This document shows positions 1-7,876 of a DNA stretch of 64,000 nucleotides, piece by piece (positions within the stretch are counted from its first letter, which is position 1; each line of letters begins with the position of its first letter). Source of the stretch: an uncultured Chlamydiae bacterium (GTDB lineage Bacteria > Chlamydiota > Chlamydiia > Chlamydiales > SM23-39). The stretch covers positions 186,001 through 250,000 of the forward strand of contig CAITMJ010000021.1 in assembly GCA_903893545.1 (NCBI GenBank), written 5' to 3'. Under the pieces are notes generated by a model, which worked only from the letters and a program-made list of their open reading frames with translations, was not told where the DNA came from and did no database searches. The translations under genes were made by a program, and so were the position numbers.

Positions 1-380
1 TCTATATCGGACCCGGAAAGGGTTGTACGCGCTTGGTGATTGCGGCTCATGAGCTGGAGCGTTTGCTGCTTGACGGCTCGGTAGATCTCAAAGAGAGGGT
101 TTGGGATTTCTCCAATGCGACTTGAGATTGGACGATTCCATTGAAGATTGAGCGGATCGTCTTTTTTTTCGCCAAATTGGTCAAAAAAATGGGACGAAAG
201 TTTTCGAACGGCCCAAAATTGCCAGCTTTTATAGAGGACAATGACCCAGCAAAGAGCTGAAAGGATGAAAAGTCCCCAGAAGATTCCTTTGCCGAACCAG
301 TCGGACTGAAAATATGCCGAAAGAAAGGGGTTGCCTGTCGCGATCATATTTGCGTATTCTAGCCCAAAGCTAAGATACAT
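1..380 (-). CDS. tolQ: TolQ/ExbB-type proton channel subunit (3' end cut by window)
   Basis: An open frame runs on the minus strand from an ATG at 380 through base 1 without a stop. The translation begins MYLSFGLEYANMIATGNPF and has one membrane segment (about residues 28-48, GIFWGLFILSALCWVIVLY) followed by a charged cytoplasmic stretch, as in MotA/TolQ/ExbB proteins. These form an inner-membrane proton channel that, with TolR/ExbD, energises outer-membrane processes. The divergent neighbour tatD followed by sdhCAB fits the C. trachomatis region that holds exbB, dsbD, tatD and sdhCAB, although dsbD is absent between them here. A second ATG at 347 (MIATGNPFLSAY) is an equally good start and would place the palindrome at 379-397 fully upstream of the gene. 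The assignment rests on the N-terminal 126 residues and synteny. Confidence 0.72.
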   Translation of the reverse strand, partial: MYLSFGLEYANMIATGNPFLSAYFQSDWFGKGIFWGLFILSALCWVIVLYKSWQFWAVRKLSSHFFDQFGEKKDDPLNLQWNRPISSRIGEIPNPLFEIYRAVKQQTLQLMSRNHQARTTLSGSDI

Positions 381-397
381 GTAAAGCCGCTTTACAT
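379..397. promoter_or_regulatory. Perfect palindrome between tolQ and tatD, probable operator
   Basis: The sequence ATGTAAAGCCGCTTTACAT is a perfect 9-bp inverted repeat around one central base. It ends 9 bases before the tatD ATG and covers or abuts the tolQ start. The same 19 bases recur at 20681-20699 between another divergent gene pair (pgk and the LRR-NEL gene). Identical copies in two divergent promoter regions suggest a binding site for one dimeric regulator. A possible tatD promoter lies just upstream (TTTGCG at 349-354, 16-bp spacer, TAAGAT at 371-376), which would place the palindrome at the transcription start, a typical repressor position. No regulator can be named from sequence. 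Confidence 0.55.
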
Positions 398-406
398 TGG
401 AAAAAA

Positions 407-1165
407 ATGATACATTTTTTTGATTCTCACGCGCACCTGACTGCGCCAGAAGTGTTGACCCACCTAGATGGCATTTTAGCAAGAGCTAAAAAAGCCGGAG
501 TCGATCGCATGATCAATATTTGTACATGCAGAACTACGTTAGAAGAGGGGTTAAAATTAAAAGGCATGCTCAATGCGGGCGCTACGACGCCGCATGATGT
601 GGAAAAAGATGGTGAGGCTGATTTTGGAGTGTTTGAGCGGGCGGCAAGGGAAGGAAAGATTATCGCCATTGGCGAAACGGGATTGGATTATCATTATCAG
701 CATTCAGATCGCAAAGTGCAAAAGAAGTTCCTTATTCGCTATTTGCACTTGGCTGCAGAGTTGAATTTACCAGTTATTTTTCACTGTAGAGAGGCGTTTG
801 AAGATCTATTTGAGATTGTCGATCAGGAGTATCCTAAGAGGGCCCCGGCGATTTTGCATTGTTTTACTGGAACGGAAGCAGAGGCAGAAGGGGTTTTGGA
901 AAGAGGATGGCATCTTTCGCTCAGTGGAATCGTTACTTTTAAAAAGAGCACAGCGCTGCAAGAGGTGGCAAAATTTGTCCCTTTAGAGCAGCTCCTCATC
1001 GAAACTGACACCCCTTATCTAGCGCCTCAAAGTAAGCGGGGCAGGCAAAATGAGCCTGCTTTTGTTGTTGAAACTGCGGCTTGTATTGCAATGTTAAGAG
1101 GGGAGACTCTAGAACTTATCGCAAAACATACGCGGGAAAATGGGATTCGACTTTTCTCCTTGTAA
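407..1165 (+). CDS. tatD: TatD family metal-dependent hydrolase / 3'-5' exonuclease
   Basis: A 252-residue TIM-barrel hydrolase of the TatD family, cytoplasmic deoxyribonucleases with proposed roles in DNA repair and turnover. The metal-binding signatures are present in order: FDSHAHL near the N terminus, GETGLDYHY around residues 88-96, HCREAFEDL around 127, HCFTGT around 148 and the terminal ETDTPYLAP around 200-208. Length is normal for the family. The ATG at 407 has only a weak ribosome site (GGAAA). It heads a plus-strand run with sdhC starting 24 bases downstream, the order known in C. trachomatis. An insertion of about 20 residues after position 50 (GMLNAGATTPHDVEKDGEAD) lengthens the loop before the GETGLDYHY motif. 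Confidence 0.9.
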   Translation: MIHFFDSHAHLTAPEVLTHLDGILARAKKAGVDRMINICTCRTTLEEGLKLKGMLNAGATTPHDVEKDGEADFGVFERAAREGKIIAIGETGLDYHYQHSDRKVQKKFLIRYLHLAAELNLPVIFHCREAFEDLFEIVDQEYPKRAPAILHCFTGTEAEAEGVLERGWHLSLSGIVTFKKSTALQEVAKFVPLEQLLIETDTPYLAPQSKRGRQNEPAFVVETAACIAMLRGETLELIAKHTRENGIRLFSL

Positions 1166-1189
1166 TATTGGATGGAAATCCTTTAAAAA

Positions 1190-1978
1190 ATGACTATGGA
1201 ATCGGCTTCTCCCTTACAAATCTCTTCTGCTTTTATCTGGCGAAGAGTTCATTCTCTGATGGGCTTTTGGCTAGTGCTTTATCTGATCCTTCATCTGATT
1301 ACGAACTCCCAAGCAGCGTTGTGGATGGGTAATGATGGCGCAGGGTTTGTGCGGATGGTCAATGCGCTTGAATCTCTACCTTATTTGCATGTCGTCGAAG
1401 TAATTCTAATTGGCGTTCCCCTCGCAATTCATCTGGTCTGGGGGATCAAACGGACTTTGGAAGCTCGTAGCAATGTAGTCTCGTTAAAATATGAGCGAAA
1501 TATTGCCTACAGCTTACAGAGGTTAACTTCTTGGATATTGACTGTGGGAATTATCGGGCATGTGGTTCAAATGCGTTTTCTCGAGATGCCAAAGCAAGTG
1601 GAAGTAAATGGCCAAGAACAGTCGATGGTCATATTGAATGTGGACGATGGATTATACCCGTTAGCCTTGCGGTTAGGTGTAACGCTGCAGGATTCTGAAA
1701 AGCCCAATCAAGTGGTAGCGGTGGCGGATAGTCCTGGGAAAGCGATGCTTCTGATGCTTCGAGCTACGTTTAAATCTCCTCTTTATGCGGTGCTTTATAC
1801 GATTTTTCTTTTGGCTGCAGCGTTTCATGCATTCAATGGATTTTGGACGTTTTTGGTTACATGGGGCGTTATTCTCTCTTATCGTTCGCAAAAAGCGATG
1901 ATTCCCGTCTGCATGATCGGCGTCGCTGTCTTGGCTTTTTTAGGCCTGGCAGCTATTTGGGGAAGTTATTGGAAATAG
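1190..1978 (+). CDS. sdhC: Succinate dehydrogenase cytochrome b558 subunit
   Basis: A 262-residue membrane anchor of succinate dehydrogenase (complex II), the type with a single five-helix SdhC and no SdhD, as in Bacillus subtilis and Chlamydia. It binds haem b and passes electrons from the iron-sulfur subunit to menaquinone or ubiquinone in the inner membrane. Hydrophobic segments lie at about residues 19-40, 65-85, 110-128, 195-218 and 235-258. Candidate haem ligands are the histidines in RRVHS, LHLITN, HVVEV, IHLVW and GHVVQM. The sdhA ATG follows one base after the stop, so the genes are almost certainly cotranscribed and translationally coupled. An alternative start two codons in (ATG at 1196) is possible. 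Confidence 0.88.
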   Translation: MTMESASPLQISSAFIWRRVHSLMGFWLVLYLILHLITNSQAALWMGNDGAGFVRMVNALESLPYLHVVEVILIGVPLAIHLVWGIKRTLEARSNVVSLKYERNIAYSLQRLTSWILTVGIIGHVVQMRFLEMPKQVEVNGQEQSMVILNVDDGLYPLALRLGVTLQDSEKPNQVVAVADSPGKAMLLMLRATFKSPLYAVLYTIFLLAAAFHAFNGFWTFLVTWGVILSYRSQKAMIPVCMIGVAVLAFLGLAAIWGSYWK

Positions 1979-1979
1979 A

Positions 1980-3860
1980 ATGTCGAAAAAAGATGTAATC
2001 GTTGTCGGCGGTGGATTGGCAGGGTTATCTGCGGCTATGAAATTGGCTGAGAAAGATTGCCATGTGAAGTTGATTTCACTAACTAAGGTCAGAAGGTCTC
2101 ACTCTGTCTGTGCGCAAGGCGGAATCAATGTCGCAGTGAACTTGAAAGGAGAAGATGACTCTCCGCTCATTCATGCTTATGACACCATTAAAGGGGGCGA
2201 TTTTCTCGCAAACCAACCACCCGTGCTTGAGATGTGTTTAGCTGGACCTGCCATTTTGCGCATGTTGGATCGAATCGGGTGCCCCTTCAATCGAACAATG
2301 GAAGGAAATATCGATTTTCGTAGATTTGGAGGGACTCTTTACCATCGCACGGCGTTTTGCGGCGCATCGACGGGGCAACAGCTTCTCTATTCTCTCGATG
2401 AGCAGGTGCGAAGGTACGAAGCGCTTGGGCAGGTTGAAAAATTTGAAAATCATGAGTTTCTACGATTGATCCTCGATGAAGAGGGCATTGCCCGCGGAAT
2501 TGTCATGCAGGATTTGTACAATCTACGCTTAAGTGTTTTAAAGGCCGATGCGGTTGTGATTGCGACGGGTGGCCTTGGCGTCATTTATAAGAAATCAACG
2601 ATGTCTACTTTCTGTACGGGAGCCGCTAATGGGCGTCTTTATATGCAGGGAATGAAGTATGCAAATGGGGAATTTATTCAAATTCACCCGACGGCGATTC
2701 CCGGCAATGATAAAATGCGGCTTATCTCTGAGTCGCTTCGAGGCGAAGGTGGGCGGATTTGGGTGTATGGCGATTCTTCTAAAAAGATCAAATTTCCCGA
2801 TGGAACGACCCAGACTTGCGGGAAAACGGGAGAGCCGTGGTATTTTCTCGAGGAGATGTACCCTGCATTTGGGAATCTAGTTCCCCGAGATATTGGAGCG
2901 CGAGAGGTGCTTCGCGTCTGCGAAACAGGCCTTGGCATTGGCGGCCTGCCGCAGGTGTATCTAGATGTATCTCATTTATCGCCGGAAATCCAAAAGAAAT
3001 TAGAGTCGGTCCTTGAGATCTATCAAAAATTTACCGGAGATGATCCTCGTAAATTGCCAATGAAAATTTTTCCGGCAGTCCATTATTCAATGGGTGGTGC
3101 GTGGGCCGATTGGCCTGCTGCCGATGATCCTGATCGCTGGACCCGTTTCCGCCACATGTCGAACTTAAAGGGATGTTTTAGCGCTGGCGAATGCGACTAC
3201 CTCTATCATGGCGCAAATCGGTTGGGCGCAAATTCCCTTCTTTCCTGTATTTTCAGCGGTTTAGTTACTGGCGTGGAAGTCCCCCGTTATATCTCTTCAC
3301 TTTCGAAGAGCTATTCGAATGTGCCTAGTGAGGTCTTCCAAGAAGCCTTGCAGATAGAAGAGGAAAAGCAAAAAGAACTCATGAATCGAAGAGGCCCGGA
3401 AAATGTGCATGCGCTTCACGATGAGCTTTCCGATTGGATGGTCAAGTATGTTACAGTCAAACGGGATAATCCAGATCTAGAAAAAACCCTTTCAAAAATC
3501 AAAGAGCTTCGGGAACGGTTCCAAAATATCACTCTTAGCGATCAAGGCAATCTGCTCAATCAAACATATGTTTTTGCCAATCAGTTTGGTCCAATGCTTG
3601 AGCTTGCGATGGTCATCACAAAAGGGGCGCTGCTTCGCAATGAATTTAGAGGCGCTCATTTCAAGCCGCAGTTTCCAGAAAGAGACGATGAACACTGGCT
3701 GAAGACGACTATTGCGACCTATAATCCAGAAGAACCGCTCATTACGTACGAGGATATTGACATGCGACATCTCGATCCGGTAAAGAGAGACTATACGCTG
3801 GCAAAGAAAATAAAACCGACATTGAAAAATATCCCAGCCAACATCCAATTGCCTCTATGA
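1980..3860 (+). CDS. sdhA: Succinate dehydrogenase flavoprotein subunit
   Basis: The 626-residue catalytic subunit of complex II, oxidising succinate to fumarate with covalently bound FAD. It opens with the dinucleotide-binding motif VVGGGLAGLSAAMKLAE (residues 7-23). RSHSVCAQGGIN (about 40-51) contains the histidine expected to carry the FAD. HPTAIPG near 240 and the substrate region RMTEG/HRTAF-like segment near 120-126 are also present. C-terminal domain landmarks include GANRLGANSLLSC near 420. Length fits the B. subtilis/chlamydial class. The stop codon overlaps the sdhB ATG (ATGA), which indicates coupled translation of the sdhCAB operon. Environmental and pathogenic chlamydiae use this enzyme in an otherwise short TCA cycle. 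Confidence 0.96.
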   Translation: MSKKDVIVVGGGLAGLSAAMKLAEKDCHVKLISLTKVRRSHSVCAQGGINVAVNLKGEDDSPLIHAYDTIKGGDFLANQPPVLEMCLAGPAILRMLDRIGCPFNRTMEGNIDFRRFGGTLYHRTAFCGASTGQQLLYSLDEQVRRYEALGQVEKFENHEFLRLILDEEGIARGIVMQDLYNLRLSVLKADAVVIATGGLGVIYKKSTMSTFCTGAANGRLYMQGMKYANGEFIQIHPTAIPGNDKMRLISESLRGEGGRIWVYGDSSKKIKFPDGTTQTCGKTGEPWYFLEEMYPAFGNLVPRDIGAREVLRVCETGLGIGGLPQVYLDVSHLSPEIQKKLESVLEIYQKFTGDDPRKLPMKIFPAVHYSMGGAWADWPAADDPDRWTRFRHMSNLKGCFSAGECDYLYHGANRLGANSLLSCIFSGLVTGVEVPRYISSLSKSYSNVPSEVFQEALQIEEEKQKELMNRRGPENVHALHDELSDWMVKYVTVKRDNPDLEKTLSKIKELRERFQNITLSDQGNLLNQTYVFANQFGPMLELAMVITKGALLRNEFRGAHFKPQFPERDDEHWLKTTIATYNPEEPLITYEDIDMRHLDPVKRDYTLAKKIKPTLKNIPANIQLPL

Positions 3861-4624
3861 ATAAATTTGTGCTGAAAGTTCTGCGTGGGACTCCCAATCA
3901 TCAATATTGGGAAGAATTTGAGCATTCTTTGTATCCTGCGGCAAATATTATTTCTATTTTGATGGATATTCAGAAAAATCCTGTGAATCGGCAGGGAAAA
4001 GTTACGACACCTGTTGCTTGGGAACAGGGATGCTTGGAAGAAGTGTGTGGATCTTGCTCGATGTTAATCAATGGCAAGCCTCGCCAAGCGTGCACAGCGT
4101 TAATCGCAAAGCTCATGGAGGCTAATGGGCCCACCATCACGCTGACGCCGTTTACGAAATTTCCTCTTCTTCGCGATCTTATTGTCGATCGAACGTCCAT
4201 GTTTGAAGCATTGAAAAAAGTAAGAGCGTGGGTTTCTGTCGATGGGAGCTCGGATAGCCACGAGAATGGTCCGAAAATAGCCCCCGAAGTGCAGGAGGCT
4301 CTCTATGTGTTATCTACCTGTATGACTTGTGGCTGTTGCAGCGAAAGCTGCCCGCAAGTCAATGAACATTCTTCGTATATGGGACCTTCCGCAATGTCTC
4401 AAGTGCGATTTTTCAATGCAAATCCAACCGGCGTTTACCAGAAACCAGAGCGGCTTCGGGCTATTCTTGGCGAAGAGGGAATCGCAGGTTGTGGCAATGC
4501 GCAAAATTGCGCTCGGGTTTGTCCCAAAAATATTCCCCTTACCGAATCTTTAGCACTCATAGGCCGCGAAGCGACCAAGCAAGCGATTCGCGATGTGCTC
4601 GGCCTTCCCGATGCAAAGCCCTAA
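3857..4624 (+). CDS. sdhB: Succinate dehydrogenase iron-sulfur subunit
   Basis: A 255-residue iron-sulfur protein linking SdhA to the membrane anchor. The [2Fe-2S] cluster region shows CLEEVCGSC followed by the fourth cysteine in RQACTALI (about residues 54-78). The [4Fe-4S]/[3Fe-4S] motifs are CMTCGCCSESCP (about 155-166) and CGNAQNCARVCP (about 213-224). All expected cysteines are present, so the electron path looks intact. It overlaps sdhA by four bases and ends the operon. About 40 bases downstream begins the structured region interpreted here as 6S RNA. Confidence 0.96.
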   Translation: MNKFVLKVLRGTPNHQYWEEFEHSLYPAANIISILMDIQKNPVNRQGKVTTPVAWEQGCLEEVCGSCSMLINGKPRQACTALIAKLMEANGPTITLTPFTKFPLLRDLIVDRTSMFEALKKVRAWVSVDGSSDSHENGPKIAPEVQEALYVLSTCMTCGCCSESCPQVNEHSSYMGPSAMSQVRFFNANPTGVYQKPERLRAILGEEGIAGCGNAQNCARVCPKNIPLTESLALIGREATKQAIRDVLGLPDAKP

Positions 4625-4666
4625 GAATTTGTTTTGCATAAATTCGCTATTCAGACAGAATGTTTC

Positions 4667-4837
4667 CTCTCTGCTGTTAGGGAGACCCTGGATATTGGAT
4701 GCCCTTCAACTACATTCTTGGTTTAGAGGATCGCGACGCCAGGCTTTAGGCCCTCGTGCCTACCCTGGGAAGTGGTCCCACGTGTACAAACACGGTTGAT
4801 CGAGCTTGTATCAGAACCCTTTCGGCGGAGTTTTTTT
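4667..4837 (+). ncRNA. ssrS: Probable 6S RNA
   Basis: The 214-base gap between sdhB and lplA has no gene but folds like a 6S RNA. CTCTGCTG at 4669-4676 pairs with CGGCGGAG at 4823-4830 (8 pairs, two of them G-U). After a 2x2 internal loop, AGGG at 4679-4682 pairs with CCCT at 4817-4820, giving the long closing stem typical of the family, and seven T residues (4831-4837) complete an intrinsic terminator. Between the arms are short hairpins and a large open region. A promoter-like pair (TTGCAT 4634-4639, 16-bp spacer, CAGAAT 4656-4661) points to a start near 4667. 6S RNA sequesters the housekeeping RNA polymerase holoenzyme. Size (about 170 bases) fits. The call rests on hand folding, so another structured RNA is possible. 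Confidence 0.5.
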
Positions 4838-4838
4838 C

Positions 4839-5561
4839 TCAACAATCGACAAAGCGTACGCATTGGCGATGTTCTTGCCAGGAAAGATCTTCTAGTTTTA
4901 CATCTACAAGTTCAAAATGATGCGCTAATTCAGCGCGGAGTTTTTGGATGAGGCTTTCTTTCGATGGCGCAAAGCTTTTAAGCGTACATAAAAAATCGGT
5001 GTGTCTTCTACTTTCTCGATAGATAGGCCTTTTAGCCGGGAGAAGAAGGTATTCCATGTTTTTTTCTTGATAATCCCAGAGAAACGAGGTGTGGTGTAAC
5101 CACCTGTCTTTTTTGATGTATTGGGCGTTGCCGCCGCATTTTTTGAGGTTGATTGCATAGTCATTTTCTATGAGATAGAAGCCGGGAATTTGAAAGCTTT
5201 TGGTATAGAGATTCCCGCTCCAGCGAAGGATGGGCTCTGGGAAGGCGTGGATGTGGAGCACATCGTCTTTTGAAAAGATAAACGTGAAAAAGAGGGTGTC
5301 TTCATCGACGATGACGGTGCCCCCGCCGCTAAAGCGCTGGATAATAGGAACTTTATCTTGTTTTACTTTTTCCAGATTGAGAAGTTCTTCTGGACGCCCT
5401 GAGATGCCCATTACGATGGCGCGGGGAGACCCTCGGTTGATGATGCAGACATTGAGATTCGATCCGTGAAGGAGAGCCTCTTCAACTTGGAGCTGTTCAA
5501 AAATGGGTGTATAATCGAGGTCTAATAGATGCAGCTTAGTTGGAATAATTGATCTCCGCAA
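4839..5561 (-). CDS. lplA: Lipoate-protein ligase A family protein
   Basis: Attaches scavenged lipoate to the E2 subunits of 2-oxoacid dehydrogenases. The body of the protein matches the biotin/lipoyl-ligase fold: IFEQLQVEEALL near the N terminus, then QRFSGGGTVIVDEDTLFFT (the RRxSGGGxVxHD-type signature) and the LKKCGGNAQYIKKDRWLHH segment with the conserved lysine and GGNAQ. No ATG is available for the start. The frame is open to a TTG at 5618, which would overlap the upstream gene by 83 bases; TTG at 5561 (MRRSIIPTK) is preferred, and an ATT at 5546 preceded by GGAG is also conceivable. It is the last gene of the mnmG-side minus-strand group, and lplA next to gidA is the C. trachomatis arrangement. 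Confidence 0.85.
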   Translation of the reverse strand: MRRSIIPTKLHLLDLDYTPIFEQLQVEEALLHGSNLNVCIINRGSPRAIVMGISGRPEELLNLEKVKQDKVPIIQRFSGGGTVIVDEDTLFFTFIFSKDDVLHIHAFPEPILRWSGNLYTKSFQIPGFYLIENDYAINLKKCGGNAQYIKKDRWLHHTSFLWDYQEKNMEYLLLPAKRPIYRESRRHTDFLCTLKSFAPSKESLIQKLRAELAHHFELVDVKLEDLSWQEHRQCVRFVDC

Positions 5562-5847
5562 CTTCTTCGACGGGTAGAATGGTGTATTTGGATCCTTGTT
5601 GAGAAATATTTTTGACAAAGAGCAGGGTGCCTCCTGATGCTGAGGTCAGCTCGGAGACGTTTGCATAAATAGCGCCAGCGGTCGTGCGCAGGGCAATTTT
5701 TAAGGTGGGCTTATCTTTTTTCAATAATTCATAAGCTTGGACGATATCTGCTGTTCGCTGTTTGTGATCAATGGGGAAAATAGCCTTGGGAAGTTCTGTT
5801 GCGTGAAGAGACATGGCGGTAAGGCAAGCGAGTAAGTAGAGTTTCAT
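5536..5847 (-). CDS. Small secreted protein of unknown function
   Basis: A 103-residue protein with an N-terminal signal peptide (MKLYLLACLTAMSLHATE, likely cleaved after LHA). The mature part holds one helix (TADIVQAYELLKKDKP) and a strand-rich C-terminal half (KIALRTTAGAIYANVSELT, GGTLLFVKN, SKYTILPVEEVAEINY). The strand pattern resembles a small barrel of the LSm/SH3 sort, but this is only an impression. No family could be assigned. It starts five bases upstream-side of the mnmG stop and its end overlaps the possible lplA start, so it probably shares their transcript. Export to the periplasm is inferred from the signal peptide. Confidence 0.72.
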   Translation of the reverse strand: MKLYLLACLTAMSLHATELPKAIFPIDHKQRTADIVQAYELLKKDKPTLKIALRTTAGAIYANVSELTSASGGTLLFVKNISQQGSKYTILPVEEVAEINYSN

Positions 5848-5852
5848 AAACT

Positions 5853-7685
5853 TTACGTTACTTCTTTTCTTTTTTGAAGTGCAATCATCAAAATGGAAAT
5901 GTCGGAAGGAGAGATGCCTGAAACGCGCGATGCGGCCCCGAGGTTTTCCGGTGTAAAGCGGGCGAGCTTTTGCTTGGCTTCTGCCCGAAGAGAGGGAAGG
6001 GTTTGGTAGGCGAAGTTTTTAGGGATCCGAATTTTATCGAGCGATTCGAGTTTAGCGACTTCTCTCTGCTGCCGCTCAACATAACCGGCATATTTTAGCG
6101 TCACTTCAATTTGCGTATTGAGATCTGCCCCAAAATCAACGATGAAATCGGGATATTGTGCCCTTGCTTTTTGATAGTCCCAATCTGGGCGGCAAATGAG
6201 AGCTGCAAGACTTGTGGTTTTGCCATCGATATTTTTATGGATTTTATGGAGGCGCGCGGTCTCTTCTTCAATGCACTTTTGTTTTTCAAGGACGCGATCG
6301 TATTGCTCTTTTGTAATCATGCCGAGTTCATAAGCAAGGGGTCGAAGGCGAAGGTCTGCATTGTCTTGCCGAAGGAGGAGTCGATGCTCAGCGCGGCTTG
6401 TGAACATGCGGTAAGGCTCAGTAAGATCAAAGCGGATAAGATCATCGATCATGACGCCGAGATAACTATCGGAACGGCGCATGATAAAGGGGGCTTTCTC
6501 AAGAACTTTGCAGGCTGCGTTGATGCCGGCGATAATGCCTTGGCCAGCAGCTTCTTCATAACCGGTTGTTCCGTTGATTTGCCCTGCGAGAAAAAGACCG
6601 TCGATCAGTTTTGTTTCTAGTGTGGGGTAAATTTGATCGCTTTTTACATAATCGTATTCGATTGCGTAAGCGGGGCGCATGATTTCTGCTTTTTCTAAAC
6701 CAATCACGCTGTGGATGAGTTCTAGCTGTAGATCAAAGGGGAAAGAGGTGGAAATTCCATTGACGTAGACTTCTTCTGTAGTTAGTCCTTCCGGCTCTAG
6801 AAAAATCTGATGCCGCTCTTTGTCAGCAAAGCGGACGATTTTATCTTCGATCGAAGGGCAATACCGAGGGCCTACTCCTGTGATGACGCCAGCGTAGAGG
6901 GGAGAGCGGTGAAGATTATTCTGAATCAATTGCTTGGTTTCTGCAGTGGTATAGGTGATATGGCAGGGGATCTGCGTCATTCGCACTTCTGGCTTGTCAT
7001 AGGAAAAATGAACGTCAGCATCGCCGTGTTGTACTTCACACTGGGAAAAATCGATGCTGCGTCGATTAATCCGCGGTGGAGTGCCTGTTTTTAATCGACC
7101 GAGATTAAACCCCAGGCTTTCGAGGCAAGGAGAAAGACCCATAGCCGCTTTATCGCCCCCTCGACCCCCAGAAAAATTGGTCATCCCGATGTGGATAAGG
7201 CCGCGCATGAATGTCCCCGAAGAGAGGACGATGGTCTTGGCGGGATAGAAGATCCCCTCTTGTGTGGCAAGGCCAATGAGCTTCCCTTTTTCCGCGACAA
7301 GAGATTCGCTTGTCCCCTGCTTGATGTCGAGATTGGGAGTTTGCTCTAAGCGATACTTCATTTCGAGCGCGTAGGCCGCTTTATCGGCCTGGGACCGAGG
7401 GGAGCGAACAGCGGGTCCCTTGGATGCATTCAACATTCGAAATTGAATGCTGCATTGATCTGCAAGTTTCCCCATGAGGCCGCCAAGAGCGTCGATTTCT
7501 CGAACAATATGCCCTTTTGCGGTCCCGCCAATGGAAGGATTGCAGCTCATTTTGCCAATGGTGTCTAGATTCATCGTCAGAAGGAGTGTCTTACACCCCA
7601 TCCGAGCAGCAGCATGAGCCGCTTCGCAGCCAGCATGACCGGCTCCGACGACAATCACATCATAGGTTTCAGGATAGTTCCACAT
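5853..7685 (-). CDS. mnmG: tRNA uridine-5-carboxymethylaminomethyl modification enzyme MnmG (GidA)
   Basis: A 610-residue FAD protein that, with the GTPase MnmE, modifies the wobble uridine (U34) of several tRNAs. The FAD motif VVGAGHAGCEAAHAAARMG stands at residues 12-30. Family signatures SCNPSIGGTAKGHIVREIDALGG (about 47-69) and GQINGTTGYEEAAGQG (about 367-382) are clear. The C-terminal MnmE- and tRNA-binding domain contains the helical segment ending GASRVSGISPSDISILM. Length is normal. ATG at 7685 lies 37 bases downstream of the small COX24-type gene on the same strand, with an 8-bp hairpin in the gap. Confidence 0.97.
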   Translation of the reverse strand: MWNYPETYDVIVVGAGHAGCEAAHAAARMGCKTLLLTMNLDTIGKMSCNPSIGGTAKGHIVREIDALGGLMGKLADQCSIQFRMLNASKGPAVRSPRSQADKAAYALEMKYRLEQTPNLDIKQGTSESLVAEKGKLIGLATQEGIFYPAKTIVLSSGTFMRGLIHIGMTNFSGGRGGDKAAMGLSPCLESLGFNLGRLKTGTPPRINRRSIDFSQCEVQHGDADVHFSYDKPEVRMTQIPCHITYTTAETKQLIQNNLHRSPLYAGVITGVGPRYCPSIEDKIVRFADKERHQIFLEPEGLTTEEVYVNGISTSFPFDLQLELIHSVIGLEKAEIMRPAYAIEYDYVKSDQIYPTLETKLIDGLFLAGQINGTTGYEEAAGQGIIAGINAACKVLEKAPFIMRRSDSYLGVMIDDLIRFDLTEPYRMFTSRAEHRLLLRQDNADLRLRPLAYELGMITKEQYDRVLEKQKCIEEETARLHKIHKNIDGKTTSLAALICRPDWDYQKARAQYPDFIVDFGADLNTQIEVTLKYAGYVERQQREVAKLESLDKIRIPKNFAYQTLPSLRAEAKQKLARFTPENLGAASRVSGISPSDISILMIALQKRKEVT

Positions 7686-7700
7686 AATTTTTTGAAAGGA

Positions 7701-7722
7701 ACCCTTCTAGATAAAGAAGGGT
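7701..7722 (-). terminator. Hairpin between the COX24-type gene and mnmG
   Basis: ACCCTTCT at 7701-7708 pairs perfectly with AGAAGGGT at 7715-7722 around a six-base loop. The hairpin starts directly after the stop codon of the small basic protein gene (7723-7812) when read on the minus strand, and lies 15 bases before the mnmG ATG. No clear T-tract follows on the minus strand, so it may act as a weak attenuator, a processing site or a 3'-end stabiliser rather than a full terminator. Confidence 0.35.
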
Positions 7723-7812
7723 CTATTTTTTCTTGTGGCGGTCACGGCGACGGCGTTTTTTGCGCTTGTGCTTGGCGATCTTCGCGCGACGTTTTTTCTT
7801 TACAGATGCCAT
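7723..7812 (-). CDS. AURKAIP1/COX24-type small basic protein
   Basis: A 29-codon gene: ATG at 7812, TAG at 7725-7723. The product is almost wholly Lys, Arg and His, with the core KKKRRAKIAKHKRKKRRRR and ending in DRHKKK. This is the pattern of the short bacterial proteins annotated as AURKAIP1/COX24 domain (related to the C-terminus of mitochondrial COX24 and the mitoribosomal small-subunit protein AURKAIP1/mS38). Such proteins in Bacteroidetes and Chlamydiae are probably bound to the ribosome. A strong ribosome site (AAGGAG, spacer TTT) precedes the ATG. It sits between dnaB and mnmG on the same strand. Confidence 0.75.
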   Translation of the reverse strand: MASVKKKRRAKIAKHKRKKRRRRDRHKKK

Positions 7813-7876
7813 AAACTCCTTAAGATTCCTTTTCCTCTAGGAAGGATAAAGGAACTCTTCGAAAAAGTAAAGAGGC

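Noticed and set aside
6111..6620. 169-codon plus-strand open frame
   Set aside because: Antisense to mnmG, which is complete and conserved there.
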